Assembly (NCBI RefSeq): GCF_013317235.1
Contig: NZ_WLCM01000002.1
Location: 177,584 to 241,583 of the forward strand
Source: Leisingera sp. ANG59
GTDB taxonomy: Bacteria; Pseudomonadota; Alphaproteobacteria; Rhodobacterales; Rhodobacteraceae
Reading direction: 5' to 3'
DNA length: 64,000 nt
The number at the start of each line of letters is the position of its first letter. Position 1 is the stretch's first letter. The translations under genes and the position numbers were made by a program. The notes under the pieces are model-generated. The model saw nothing but the letters and a program-made list of their open reading frames with translations. It did no database searches and was not told where the DNA came from. Below are positions 36,869 to 45,250 of the stretch, piece by piece.

Positions 36869-38395
36869 TCATTCGGCTTCCCCCGTCGCGCGCGCCTTCA
36901 GCTCCTTACGGATCACCTTGCCGGTCACGGTCATCGGCAGCGTGTCGAGGAATTCCACCTCGCGCGGGTAGGAATAATGCGCGAGCCGGTCCTTGACGTA
37001 GTCCTGCAGTTCCTTCTCCGAGGCTTCGGCGCCAGATTTCAGCACCACATAGGCCTTGACGATTTCTGTGCGCAGCGCATCGGGCTTGCCGACCACGCCC
37101 ACGGTTGCCACCGCCGGGTGAGTGAGCAGGCAATCTTCGATCTCGGCCGGGCCGATGCGGTAGCCGCCGGAGGTGATCACGTCATCCTCGCGGCCGACAA
37201 AGCGCAGGTAATCGCCCTCCCAGATGCCGCGGTCGCCGGTCACCAGCCAGTCGCCGCGGAACTTGGCCGCGGTTTCCTCAGGCCGGTTCCAGTATTCCAG
37301 CAGCATCGAGGCAGAGCCGCGGCAGATAGCAACGTCGCCCTCGGCGTCCGTCGGGTTGCCTGCCGCGTCGATCACCGCCAGCTCATGCCCCGGCACCGCT
37401 TTGCCGATGCAGCCCGGCCGCGGCTCGAAATCCGCAGCACAGGAGGAGGCCACCATGTTGCATTCGGTTTGGCCGTAGAATTCGTTGATCGTCACGCCCA
37501 GCTGCCGCCGGCCCCAGGCGAGCATCTCCGCGCCCAGGGGCTCTCCGCCGCTGGCAACCGAGCGCAGGCCGCCGAGCCCCTGCCCCGCTGCTTTCAGCAT
37601 CCGCAGCGCCGTTGGCGGGAAGAAGATGTTGCGCACGCGGGCCTCGGCAATCAATTCCGCGCAGGCCTCCGGCGTGAATTTGTCCAGACGCGCGGCCACC
37701 ACCGGCACACCCAGCGCCAGGCCCGGCATCAGCACGTCGAACAGACCGCCGATCCAGGCCCAGTCGGCAGGGGTCCAGAGCACATCGCCCGGCTGGCCGA
37801 GGTGGTCGTGGCTGATGGCAACCCCCGGCAAATGGCCCGTCAGCACCCGGTGGCCGTGCAGCGCGCCCTTGGGGCTGCCGGTGGTGCCGGAGGTGTAGAT
37901 CAGCACGGCAGGCGTGTCGGGCGTGGTCTCGGCAAACGGCACCGGCACGCCGTCGATCCCGGCGCTTTTCACCATCACAGCCTCGGCCAGATCGCCCAGC
38001 AGCTCCGCGCCCTCGGCATCGGTGAAAACAAAGCGCACGCCCGCATCGCCTGCGCGGGAGGCCAGCGCGTCTCGTTTGAACAGCTTGAACAGCGGCACCG
38101 AGATGCCGCCTGCCTTCCACACCGCCAGATGCGCCGCCGCGCACCAGGGCGACTGGCTGAGCAGCACCCCAACCCGGTCGCCGGGCTGGATGCGGGCCAG
38201 CAGGTAGCGGGCCAGCCCGTCGGTCATCGCGGCCAGCTCACCGTAGGAAATGTCCCGGCGCGCGGGGCCGGTCATGTCGATCAGCGCCAGCGCCTCCGCA
38301 GGCTGCGCCAGGCATTGCGCCGCCATGTTGAGATGCTCTGGCAGGTCCCAGCTGCCATCTGCGCGAAGCCCCGGAATGCTACGTTTTCCATGCAT
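36869..38395 (-). CDS. AMP-dependent acyl-CoA synthetase in the leucine-degradation cluster
   Basis: This is a 508-residue ANL-superfamily ligase that activates an organic acid as acyl-AMP and then acyl-CoA. It has the P-loop VLIYTSGTTGSPKGALHGHR, the NEFYGQTECNM motif, TGDRGIWEGDYLRFVGREDD and the C-terminal catalytic-lysine motif VTGKVIRKELK. In liu clusters a synthetase can activate acetoacetate or isovalerate-type acids. At 508 residues it is shorter than classical acetoacetyl-CoA synthetase (about 650), so the substrate is open. It heads the minus-strand operon acs-liuB-liuD-liuE-liuC and has an operator-like palindrome in its promoter. Confidence 0.85.
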   Translation of the reverse strand: MHGKRSIPGLRADGSWDLPEHLNMAAQCLAQPAEALALIDMTGPARRDISYGELAAMTDGLARYLLARIQPGDRVGVLLSQSPWCAAAHLAVWKAGGISVPLFKLFKRDALASRAGDAGVRFVFTDAEGAELLGDLAEAVMVKSAGIDGVPVPFAETTPDTPAVLIYTSGTTGSPKGALHGHRVLTGHLPGVAISHDHLGQPGDVLWTPADWAWIGGLFDVLMPGLALGVPVVAARLDKFTPEACAELIAEARVRNIFFPPTALRMLKAAGQGLGGLRSVASGGEPLGAEMLAWGRRQLGVTINEFYGQTECNMVASSCAADFEPRPGCIGKAVPGHELAVIDAAGNPTDAEGDVAICRGSASMLLEYWNRPEETAAKFRGDWLVTGDRGIWEGDYLRFVGREDDVITSGGYRIGPAEIEDCLLTHPAVATVGVVGKPDALRTEIVKAYVVLKSGAEASEKELQDYVKDRLAHYSYPREVEFLDTLPMTVTGKVIRKELKARATGEAE

Positions 38396-38413
38396 ATTTA
38401 GACATTCCTGAAA

Positions 38414-38450
38414 CGCATAGCAGCTATGCGGTATTTTGCTGTATTTTCAA
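38414..38450 (-). promoter_or_regulatory. Promoter with overlapping 17-bp palindrome upstream of acyl-CoA synthetase gene
   Basis: The palindrome CGCATAG-CAG-CTATGCG (38414-38430) has perfect 7-base arms and lies 18 bases upstream of the synthetase ATG. On the minus strand TTGAAA (38445-38450) and CATAGC (38423-38428) form a plausible promoter with a 16-base spacer, so the palindrome covers the -10 box. A repressor bound there would block transcription. The neighbouring GTATTTT direct repeat is also visible. Confidence 0.45.
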
Positions 38451-38544
38451 TAGGTAGCACCGGACAGTTTTGACTCAGATCAGAGTTTTCGGCCGCCCGC
38501 GGGTGCATCACTGCCGGGTAAACACAAGAAAAGGGACGCACCCC

Positions 38545-39147
38545 ATGAAACGCATGGTTTCCGCGCTTGCGCTGACCTCCGCCCTGGCCGCAATGGCCGC
38601 CCCTACCCTTGCCCAGGAGCAGGGCGACTGGACCGTCGGTGTCGGTATCGCCAACGTGAACCCGAAATCCGGCAACGGCACCTTGGCGGGCGCGCTTGCT
38701 GACATCGATGACGGCACCGCGCTGTCGCTGACCGTCGAATACTTCTTCCGCGACAACTGGGGTGTCGAGCTGCTGGCGGCCTCGCCGTTTGAGCATGACA
38801 TCAACCTGAACGGCGCCTATGCGGCCTCCGCCAAGCAGCTGCCGCCGACCCTGTCGATCAACTACCACTTCCCCACCCAGGGCGTGATCAAGCCGTTCCT
38901 CGGCCTTGGCCTGAACTACACCACCTTCTTCGAGGAAGAGACGGCGCTTGGCACGCTCAAGCTGGATGACAGCTTCGGCGTCGAGGTGAACGCAGGCGCC
39001 GACTACCAGATCTCCGACAACGGTGCGCTGCGGTTCAACGTCCGCTGGATGGACATCGACAGCGACGCGACCCTGAACGGCGCCGCCATCGGCACCGCAG
39101 AGATCGATCCGGTTGTCGTGAACTTCGCTTACGTGCACCGCTTCTGA
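38545..39147 (+). CDS. OmpW-family outer membrane protein
   Basis: This is a 200-residue protein with a signal peptide (MKRMVSALALTSALAAMAAP then TLAQ). The mature part is an eight-strand beta-barrel of OmpW type: WTVGVGIANVNPKSG, YFFRDNWGVELLA, NYHFPTQGVIKPFLGLGLNY and the terminal strand VVNFAYVHRF ending in Phe, as expected for BAM-dependent insertion. OmpW barrels let small hydrophobic molecules cross the outer membrane. AAGGGA precedes the ATG. It is divergent from the acyl-CoA synthetase gene and convergent with liuA, so it splits the leucine cluster. Confidence 0.92.
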   Translation: MKRMVSALALTSALAAMAAPTLAQEQGDWTVGVGIANVNPKSGNGTLAGALADIDDGTALSLTVEYFFRDNWGVELLAASPFEHDINLNGAYAASAKQLPPTLSINYHFPTQGVIKPFLGLGLNYTTFFEEETALGTLKLDDSFGVEVNAGADYQISDNGALRFNVRWMDIDSDATLNGAAIGTAEIDPVVVNFAYVHRF

Positions 39148-39206
39148 TCCTTCGAGGGTCCGGTTATGGCCTGGCGGCCGGCCTTGTGCCGCCGGGTCTG
39201 TTTCAT

Positions 39207-39243
39207 CCCCCGCACCGCCCTTCGGGTGCGCGGGGTTTTCTTT
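39207..39243 (+). terminator. Terminator of ompW
   Basis: The GC-rich stem CCCCCGCACC pairs with GGTGCGCGGGG (one bulged base) around a short loop and is followed by TTTTCTTT. It lies just before the convergent liuA stop. Confidence 0.88.
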
Positions 39244-39246
39244 GGC

Positions 39247-40407
39247 TTACATGGTGCCCATCAATTCGCGGCCAATCAGCATCCGGCGGATTTCGCTGGT
39301 GCCAGCACCGATCTCCATCAGCTTGGCATCGCGGAAGATGCGGCCGACCGGGTTGTCGGACAGGTAGCCCGCGCCGCCAAAGGCCTGCACCGCCTGATGC
39401 GCCTGGGTCATGGCGACCTCGGAGGCGTAAAGGCAGCAGGCGGCTGCATCCTGGCGGGTCACGGTGCCCTTGTCGCAGGCCTTGGCGACCTCATAGACAT
39501 AAGCGCGGGCGGTGTTCATCGCGGTGTACATGTCCGCAATCTTGGCCTGCATCAGCTGAAAATTCCCGATCGGCTGGCCGAACTGCTTGCGCTCCTTCAT
39601 GTAGGGCATCATCTCGTCCATGCAGGCGGCCATGATGCCGGTGCCGATCCCCGCGAGCACCACGCGCTCGTAATCGAGGCCGGACATCAGTACGCGCACG
39701 CCCTTGCCCTCTTCGCCCAGGATGTTCTCAAACGGGACTTCCACATCCTCGAACACCAGTTCGGCGGTGTTGGAGCCGCGCATGCCCAGCTTGTCGAAAT
39801 GTTTGGAGGTGGAGAATCCTTTGAATTCCTTCTCGATCAGGAAGGCTGTGATGCCCTTGGAGCCGGCTTCCGGATCGGTCTTGGCGTAGACCACCAAAGT
39901 GTCGGCGTCGGGGCCGTTGGTGATCCAGTACTTGTTGCCGTTCAGACGGAAATGGTCGTTGCGCTTTTCGGCCCGCAGCGACATCGAGACCACGTCTGAG
40001 CCCGCGCCTGCCTCGGACATTGCCAGCGCACCGACATGATCGCCGGAAATCAGCCGCGGCAGGTATTTCGCCTTCTGCTCGGCGTTGCCGTTCAGCTTGA
40101 TCTGGTTGACGCAGAGGTTGGAATGCGCGCCGTAAGACAGTGACACCGAGGCGCTGGCGCGGGCGATTTCCTCAATCGCAACGGTATGGGCCAGATAAGA
40201 CATGCCGGCACCGCCAAATTCTTCCGGCACGGTGATGCCCAGGAGGCCCAGATCTCCCATCTCTTTCCACAGCTCCGCCGGGAATTCGTTCTTCTGGTCG
40301 ATCTCCTGCGCCATCGGCTTGACGCGGTCCTGCGCCCAGCGGTGAACCACATCGCGCAGCGCGTTCACGTCCTCACCAAGATCGAAAGTCATGCTTGCGT
40401 TGAACAT
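39247..40407 (-). CDS. liuA: Isovaleryl-CoA dehydrogenase
   Basis: This is a 386-residue FAD-dependent acyl-CoA dehydrogenase that oxidises isovaleryl-CoA to 3-methylcrotonyl-CoA, the substrate of the adjacent carboxylase. It shows [16 protein letters not shown] (FAD/substrate loop), [31 protein letters not shown] with the glutamate position used as base in isovaleryl-CoA dehydrogenases, and the C-terminal [22 protein letters not shown] precedes the ATG. It is transcribed alone from a promoter with a perfect TATAAT and an internal palindrome. Confidence 0.93.
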   Translation of the reverse strand: MFNASMTFDLGEDVNALRDVVHRWAQDRVKPMAQEIDQKNEFPAELWKEMGDLGLLGITVPEEFGGAGMSYLAHTVAIEEIARASASVSLSYGAHSNLCVNQIKLNGNAEQKAKYLPRLISGDHVGALAMSEAGAGSDVVSMSLRAEKRNDHFRLNGNKYWITNGPDADTLVVYAKTDPEAGSKGITAFLIEKEFKGFSTSKHFDKLGMRGSNTAELVFEDVEVPFENILGEEGKGVRVLMSGLDYERVVLAGIGTGIMAACMDEMMPYMKERKQFGQPIGNFQLMQAKIADMYTAMNTARAYVYEVAKACDKGTVTRQDAAACCLYASEVAMTQAHQAVQAFGGAGYLSDNPVGRIFRDAKLMEIGAGTSEIRRMLIGRELMGTM

Positions 40408-40433
40408 CCCGCAGATCCTCCAGGCCAGAGCCG

Positions 40434-40462
40434 ATTATATGAACAGTTGTTCAATTCAATAG
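40434..40462 (-). promoter_or_regulatory. liuA: liuA promoter with 14-bp palindromic operator between -35 and -10
   Basis: On the minus strand a perfect TATAAT (40434-40439) is preceded by the palindrome TGAACA-AC-TGTTCA (40440-40453), which fills most of the spacer. A -35-like CTATTG (40457-40462) stands 17 bases from the -10 box. A dimeric TetR-type repressor at this site would exclude RNA polymerase. The transcript start would be near 40427. Confidence 0.6.
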
Positions 40463-40515
40463 AGGAGCCCGCGATTCGGGTCAATCGTGTTCCTGTTTGG
40501 GGTGCCCGAAGGGCA

Positions 40516-40542
40516 GCGGGCGGCCCGCATGGGGCCGCCCGC
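40516..40542 (-). terminator. GC-rich hairpin after the SH3-domain gene
   Basis: Perfect 11-base arms (GCGGGCGGCCC/GGGCCGCCCGC) flank a 5-base loop about 20 bases after the stop of the SH3-domain gene. A second small hairpin (TGCCCTTCGGGCA) follows. There is no T-run, so termination is plausible but not certain. Confidence 0.45.
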
Positions 40543-40563
40543 ATCCGGCAGTTTCAATTTGGC

Positions 40564-41217
40564 TTAGCGGACCACATGGACCACGGTGCGGCTGTCCGCC
40601 TCCACCAGGACCGGCAGGCCGTTCAGGTAGACATAGCGGTAGTCAGATTCCGGAACCGGGGTCAGCTGCACCTCTTCCGGGATTATGACGCCAGTCACCA
40701 CTTCGCCCTGAACATAGACAGGTTCGGTGGCGTGACTGCGCACATAGGTCACGATTTCCTCGTCCGGCACGGCGGCCTCGCCCGCAGCGGCGCCTGCAAT
40801 CGCCCCGGCCACGACACCGGCCGGACCGGCAATCAGGCCGCCGGTAATGGCACCGCCTACGGCACCCAGCTCAGCATCGTGTTCGCCGGTTTTTTCATAG
40901 GTCACGGTGCTGATTTCCACCGGGCTGCCCTCGGCCACCACCGGCACGTATTTCTCGGTGACGGTGCCGGTCAGATATTCGCCATAGGCCCAGCCGTCAG
41001 CGCCCTCGTAGCTCACCTTGCACCAGTTGCTTTCCTCGATGCAGCCCTCAAGACCGACCGAACCCGAAGGCGAAATGACGCCGATGATCTCGTACTGCGG
41101 CCCCGGACCCGCGCGCAGGTTCAGGTCGGTCACAGCCTGCACTTCAGCGTCGGCCCAGACAGGCGCGGCCAGCAGGGCCAGAGCGGAAGCCGTCAGGGCG
41201 ATTTTGGACGTGTGCAT
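40564..41217 (-). CDS. Exported SH3-domain protein with C-terminal DUF1236-like domain
   Basis: This is a 217-residue protein. A signal peptide (MHTSKIALTASALALLAAPV then WADA) is followed by a bacterial SH3 domain at about 25-85 (VTDLNLRAGPGPQYEIIGVI, WCKVSYEGADGWAYGEYL). A glycine/alanine-rich glycine-zipper-like segment covers about 115-150. The C-terminal domain ends SDYRYVYLNGLPVLVEADSR, which fits DUF1236. Such proteins are periplasmic or outer-membrane associated and may bind peptidoglycan. GAGGAGAG precedes the ATG. Confidence 0.85.
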   Translation of the reverse strand: MHTSKIALTASALALLAAPVWADAEVQAVTDLNLRAGPGPQYEIIGVISPSGSVGLEGCIEESNWCKVSYEGADGWAYGEYLTGTVTEKYVPVVAEGSPVEISTVTYEKTGEHDAELGAVGGAITGGLIAGPAGVVAGAIAGAAAGEAAVPDEEIVTYVRSHATEPVYVQGEVVTGVIIPEEVQLTPVPESDYRYVYLNGLPVLVEADSRTVVHVVR

Positions 41218-41381
41218 CGTTCTCTCCTCAATGCAATTTCTGTTAAAAGGCGCCTCCTTGCGCCGTTGCGGAGAGACAACGCCGGCTTTTCCTGAAAGGT
41301 TCCCGGGATCTTTTGAGCGCATCTGCGCGTAGAGTTGGCATGAGCGGGAAACAGCCGCCCCAACGCCATCAGGAGCACCCC

Positions 41382-41840
41382 ATGTCACGATTGAACCGCA
41401 CCCTGGCCGCCGCATTCTGCCTGGCGGGCCTGCCCGCCGCCGCCGAGGAGGTCGGCCAGATCGGAGTCGACTGGGTCGGCAACGACATCATCATCGAGGC
41501 CATCGCCGACCCCAAGGTCGAAGGCGTGACCTGCCACATCGCCTATTTCGAACGCGGGCTGATTGACCGGCTGTCCAAGGGCAACTGGTTCGAGGATCCG
41601 TCAAACGCCTCTATCGCCTGCCGTCAGACCGGCCCCATCACCGTGGGCGACATCGACCGCGGCCGCGATGGCGAGGACGTGTTCCGCGCATCGCGCTCCA
41701 TCATCCTGAAATCGCTGCGGGTGAAGCGGATTTTTGACGAGGCCAACCAGACCCTGATCTATGCCGCCCACGCGGCAGAGCTGACCGACGGGTCGGCCAA
41801 AGTCTCGATCTCGACGGTGCCGCTGTATCAGGCGGACTGA
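41382..41840 (+). CDS. creA: CreA family protein
   Basis: This is a 152-residue exported protein with a signal peptide (MSRLNRTLAAAFCLAGLPAA). The CreA core follows: IGVDWVGNDIIIEAIADPKV, GVTCHIAYFERGL and a second Cys in ACRQTGPI. The biochemical function of CreA is unknown despite wide conservation. AGGAG lies before the ATG. Its 3' end overlaps the convergent aminotransferase gene by 13 bases. Confidence 0.9.
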   Translation: MSRLNRTLAAAFCLAGLPAAAEEVGQIGVDWVGNDIIIEAIADPKVEGVTCHIAYFERGLIDRLSKGNWFEDPSNASIACRQTGPITVGDIDRGRDGEDVFRASRSIILKSLRVKRIFDEANQTLIYAAHAAELTDGSAKVSISTVPLYQAD

Positions 41841-43021
41841 TAGACTGCGGAGACCTCGGCGCGGATGATGCGGGCGATTTGGGCGCAGTCTTCCAGGCTG
41901 AAGGTCAGCGGCACCCGCATGTCGATGATGCCCGCCAGGATCCGGTCGCTTTGCGGCAGGCGCGGCGTGTCCGCGTAGCGCCAGCTGTCGTAGCGGGAGG
42001 TGAAGGCCACCGGCTCAGGCGTGCCGAACCATTTCAGTTCCACCCCGCGGGCGGCACAGCGGCGCACAGCCTCCTGCACGGCTTTCTCCGACCAGTCCAG
42101 AAGCAAGAATTGGATCGAGGAGCCGACATAGACCTCCTGCGCGGGGCGCTCCACTACGGTGAGGCCCGGGGTGCCGCGCAGGCCGTCCTCGACCGCGCGG
42201 TAGCGGTCGTTCCAGCGTTCCACCTGGGTGTCCAGATCGCGAAGCTGTGGCCGCAGGATGGCGGCGCGCAGGTTGTCCATCCGGCCCGAGATGTTGGGGG
42301 TCTCGTATTTCACCCGCTCGAACACCTCCGGCCCCGGCGCGGCCAGATGACGGCCATAGAGCATGTAGGAGCCGGACATCATGATGGCGCGGGCAGCGAT
42401 CTCTTTGTCGTCGGTGATAAGCAGACCGCCCTCACCCGAATTCACATGCTTGTAGGTCTGGCAGGAATAGCAGCCCACCGCTCCGTGACGGCCCGACAGA
42501 ACACCGTTCCAGGAAGCACCCATGGTGTGGGCGCAATCCTCGATCACAGTGATGCCTGCTGCATCGCAGATCTCCATCAGCCGGTCCATGTCGCACAGAT
42601 GCCCGCGCATGTGCGACAGCATCAGCACCTTGGCCTGATCCGCCTTGGCCGCCAGATCATCCAGATCAATGGTCAGGCTCTCGGTCACTTCGACAAACAC
42701 CGGCTCCGCCCCGACCGAGGCAATGGATCCCGGCACCGGCGCCAGGGTGAAGGCGTTGGTCAGAACCTTGTCGCCGGGTTTCACCCCGACAGCGCGCAGC
42801 GAGGTCGCCAGCGCATAGCCGCCCGAGGCCACCGCCAGACAGTATTTCGCACCCGTCTGCGCCGCGAATTCCTGCTCCAGCAGCGCGGTTTCGCCCGCCT
42901 CGCCCTCTGCCACGTTGTAGCGGTGCAGCCGCCCGTGGCGAAGCACCGCCAGCGCGGCCTCGATGGCGTCTTCGGGGATGGGTTCCTGCTGGGTGAAAGA
43001 CCCGGTAAACTTTTCGCTCAT
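41828..43021 (-). CDS. DegT/DnrJ/EryC1/StrS-family PLP aminotransferase
   Basis: This is a 397-residue sugar-aminotransferase-type enzyme. The PLP Lys is expected at Lys191 in CQTYKHVNSGEGG, with Asp162 in VIEDCAHTMGA. The family transfers an amino group to keto-sugars for envelope glycans or antibiotics. No sugar biosynthesis gene is next to it, so the substrate cannot be deduced. No clear ribosome-binding site precedes the ATG. It lies 79 bases downstream of gph in the same direction. Confidence 0.85.
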   Translation of the reverse strand: MSEKFTGSFTQQEPIPEDAIEAALAVLRHGRLHRYNVAEGEAGETALLEQEFAAQTGAKYCLAVASGGYALATSLRAVGVKPGDKVLTNAFTLAPVPGSIASVGAEPVFVEVTESLTIDLDDLAAKADQAKVLMLSHMRGHLCDMDRLMEICDAAGITVIEDCAHTMGASWNGVLSGRHGAVGCYSCQTYKHVNSGEGGLLITDDKEIAARAIMMSGSYMLYGRHLAAPGPEVFERVKYETPNISGRMDNLRAAILRPQLRDLDTQVERWNDRYRAVEDGLRGTPGLTVVERPAQEVYVGSSIQFLLLDWSEKAVQEAVRRCAARGVELKWFGTPEPVAFTSRYDSWRYADTPRLPQSDRILAGIIDMRVPLTFSLEDCAQIARIIRAEVSAVYQSA

Positions 43022-43100
43022 GCGGCGTTTGTGAGCCGCGGACCGTCAGCGGTCAAGGGGGAAGCCGGACAGATGAATATCCCGAAACTAAGTTGCGGGA

Positions 43101-43763
43101 TCACGCAATCAGCCGCTCCGCGACGTCCAGAAGGTCTTCGAATTTATGCAGCAGCGCCTCGGGTTTGAGCGCCGCCATGTCCTCGCCGGAGGGACCGAAG
43201 GTCACCAGCACCGACGGTACGCCGGCATTGGCCGAGGTGTTGCGGTCGGTGTCGCTGTCGCCCACCAGCAGGGTGCGCGCCGGATCGCCGCCTGCACGGC
43301 GGGCGGCCTCGAACAGCGGCTCGGGGTCGGGCTTGCGCACCGGCAGCGTGTCCGCCCCAACCAATGAGGCAAAGGCATCCCGCACGCCAAGGCTGCGCAT
43401 AAGCTGCTCAGCCAGCCCCTCTGGCTTGTTGGTGCAGATGCCGACCCCGAAACCTGCGGATTTCAGCACCTCCACCGCCTCCATCGCGCCCGGGTAAAGC
43501 ACGGTGTGGTGGTCGATGGCGTCGCGGTAGGCCCCCAGGAGTACCGGATAGAACTCATCCACTGTGGCCTGATTGAACTGCCCTGCCCGTTTGAGGCCGG
43601 TCGCCAGCATGTTGCGTCCGCCGCGCAGGGCGACGGCAGCATCCTCGGGCCGGTCCAGCACATCGCCCAGCCCCATCCGCCGGAAACAGGCGTTGGCCGC
43701 GGCCAGAAGATCGCCCGAAGTATCCGCCAGCGTGCCGTCCAGATCGAAGATAACCGTCCGCAT
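43101..43763 (-). CDS. gph: Phosphoglycolate phosphatase-like HAD hydrolase
   Basis: This is a 220-residue HAD-superfamily phosphatase. Motif I VIFDLDGTLADTS holds the nucleophile Asp7 and Asp9; motif II is CTNKPEG, motif III is the Lys of RKPDPEPLF and motif IV is LLVGDSDTDR. Gph removes 2-phosphoglycolate produced by oxidative DNA damage or oxygenase activity, though HAD specificity is hard to read from sequence. The start at 43763 gives the DLDGT motif its normal position; the frame is open further upstream. It is divergent from glmU. Confidence 0.86.
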   Translation of the reverse strand: MRTVIFDLDGTLADTSGDLLAAANACFRRMGLGDVLDRPEDAAVALRGGRNMLATGLKRAGQFNQATVDEFYPVLLGAYRDAIDHHTVLYPGAMEAVEVLKSAGFGVGICTNKPEGLAEQLMRSLGVRDAFASLVGADTLPVRKPDPEPLFEAARRAGGDPARTLLVGDSDTDRNTSANAGVPSVLVTFGPSGEDMAALKPEALLHKFEDLLDVAERLIA

Positions 43764-43894
43764 GTCCTGCCCTTTCGGCACTTTTCCGCCGCCGCATGTT
43801 GCAGCCCGCAATCTTGTTTGATGGCGCTATCTCTTGCGCCCCGCCTGTTAGCGGATAAAACGGGAGCGCTAAAAAGACAAAGAGAAAAGCGATT

Positions 43895-45250
43895 ATGAGC
43901 ATTGCCCTTGTCATCCTGGCGGCCGGAAAAGGCACGCGGATGAACTCCGAACTTCCCAAAGTGCTGCACCCGATTGCCCAGGCACCGATGCTGGAGCATG
44001 CGATGGCCGCGGGCCGCACGCTGGCGCCGGAGCGCACCATCATCGTGGCAGGCCACGGGGCGGATGAGGTGCGTGCGGCAGTTGCCGAAATCGACGAAGA
44101 GGCCGAAGTTGTCCTGCAGGAGGAGCAGCTTGGCACCGCCCATGCGGTCGATCAGGCCCGCACCGCGCTGGACGGGTTCGAAGGCGATGTGGTTGTGCTT
44201 TATGGCGACACGCCCTTTGTCAGCGCGGACACGCTGGAACGCATGGTGGAGGCCCGCCAGCGCGCCGACCTGGTGGTGCTGGGGTTCGAGGCCGCAGATC
44301 CTGGCCGCTATGGCCGCTTGGTGATGCAGGGCGACAGCCTGGAGCGGATTGTCGAATTCAAGGACGCCACTGAGGCAGAGCGCGCGATTTCCTTCTGCAA
44401 CTCCGGCCTGATGGCAGGCAAGGCCAGCGCGATGTTCGATCTGATCGCCAAGGTCGGCAATGAAAACGCATCGGGCGAATACTACCTGACCGATCTGGTG
44501 GAACTGGCCCGGCGCGAGGGTCTGAACGTCACCGCTGTGTCCTGCGATGAAGCGGAGACGCTGGGTGTCAACTCGCGGGCCGAGCTGGCGCAGGCGGATG
44601 CACTGTTCCAGGCGCGCGCCCGGGCGGACCTGATGGAACTGGGCGTTACCCTGATGGCGCCGGAAACCGTGTACCTCGCCTTTGACACCTTCATCGGCCG
44701 CGACACCGTGATCGAACCTAATGTGGTCTTCGGCCCCGGCGTCACCGTGGAAAGCGGCGCGCTGATCCGGGCGTTTTCGCATCTGGAGGGCTGCCACGTC
44801 AGCCGCGGCGCCAAGGTCGGCCCGTATGCGCGCCTGCGCCCCGGTGCGGAGCTGGCTGAAAACACCCACATCGGCAACTTCGTCGAGATCAAGAACGCCG
44901 AGATTGCCGAAGGCGCCAAGGTGAACCACCTTAGTTATATTGGTGATGCCTCGGTTGGCGAGGCGACAAACATTGGCGCAGGCACGATTACCTGCAACTA
45001 TGACGGGGTGATGAAGCACCGCACCGAGATCGGCGCCCGCGCCTTTATCGGGTCGAACACCATGCTGGTGGCTCCGGTCCGCGTCGGCAACGAGGCGATG
45101 ACCGCCACCGGCGCAGTGGTGACAAAGAATGTCGAAGACGGCGACCTGGCCATCGGCCGCGCCGAACAGACCAATAAACCGGGCCGCGCGCGCAAGCTGA
45201 TGGATATGCTGCGCGCCAAGAAGGCCCGCCTGCAGAAGGGAGCCAAGTGA
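43895..45250 (+). CDS. glmU: Bifunctional N-acetylglucosamine-1-phosphate uridyltransferase / glucosamine-1-phosphate acetyltransferase
   Basis: GlmU makes UDP-GlcNAc for peptidoglycan and lipopolysaccharide. The 451-residue protein has the uridyltransferase motif VILAAGKGTRM (6-16), QLGTAHAV and GEYYLTDLVELA. The left-handed beta-helix acetyltransferase domain (from about 250) has ARLRPGAELAENTHIGNFVE and NIGAGTITCNYDG. Length matches the family. The stop overlaps the glmS start by one base, so the two steps of the pathway are coupled. Confidence 0.96.
   Translation: MSIALVILAAGKGTRMNSELPKVLHPIAQAPMLEHAMAAGRTLAPERTIIVAGHGADEVRAAVAEIDEEAEVVLQEEQLGTAHAVDQARTALDGFEGDVVVLYGDTPFVSADTLERMVEARQRADLVVLGFEAADPGRYGRLVMQGDSLERIVEFKDATEAERAISFCNSGLMAGKASAMFDLIAKVGNENASGEYYLTDLVELARREGLNVTAVSCDEAETLGVNSRAELAQADALFQARARADLMELGVTLMAPETVYLAFDTFIGRDTVIEPNVVFGPGVTVESGALIRAFSHLEGCHVSRGAKVGPYARLRPGAELAENTHIGNFVEIKNAEIAEGAKVNHLSYIGDASVGEATNIGAGTITCNYDGVMKHRTEIGARAFIGSNTMLVAPVRVGNEAMTATGAVVTKNVEDGDLAIGRAEQTNKPGRARKLMDMLRAKKARLQKGAK

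Noticed and set aside
34276..36996. 906-residue open frame on the plus strand opposite the methylcrotonyl-CoA carboxylase genes
   Set aside because: It is an antisense shadow. The minus strand holds two unmistakable carboxylase subunits with normal starts and spacing.
45247..45249. GTG start for glmS one codon upstream of the ATG
   Set aside because: GlmS needs Cys as the residue right after the initiator Met, which only the ATG at 45250 gives.
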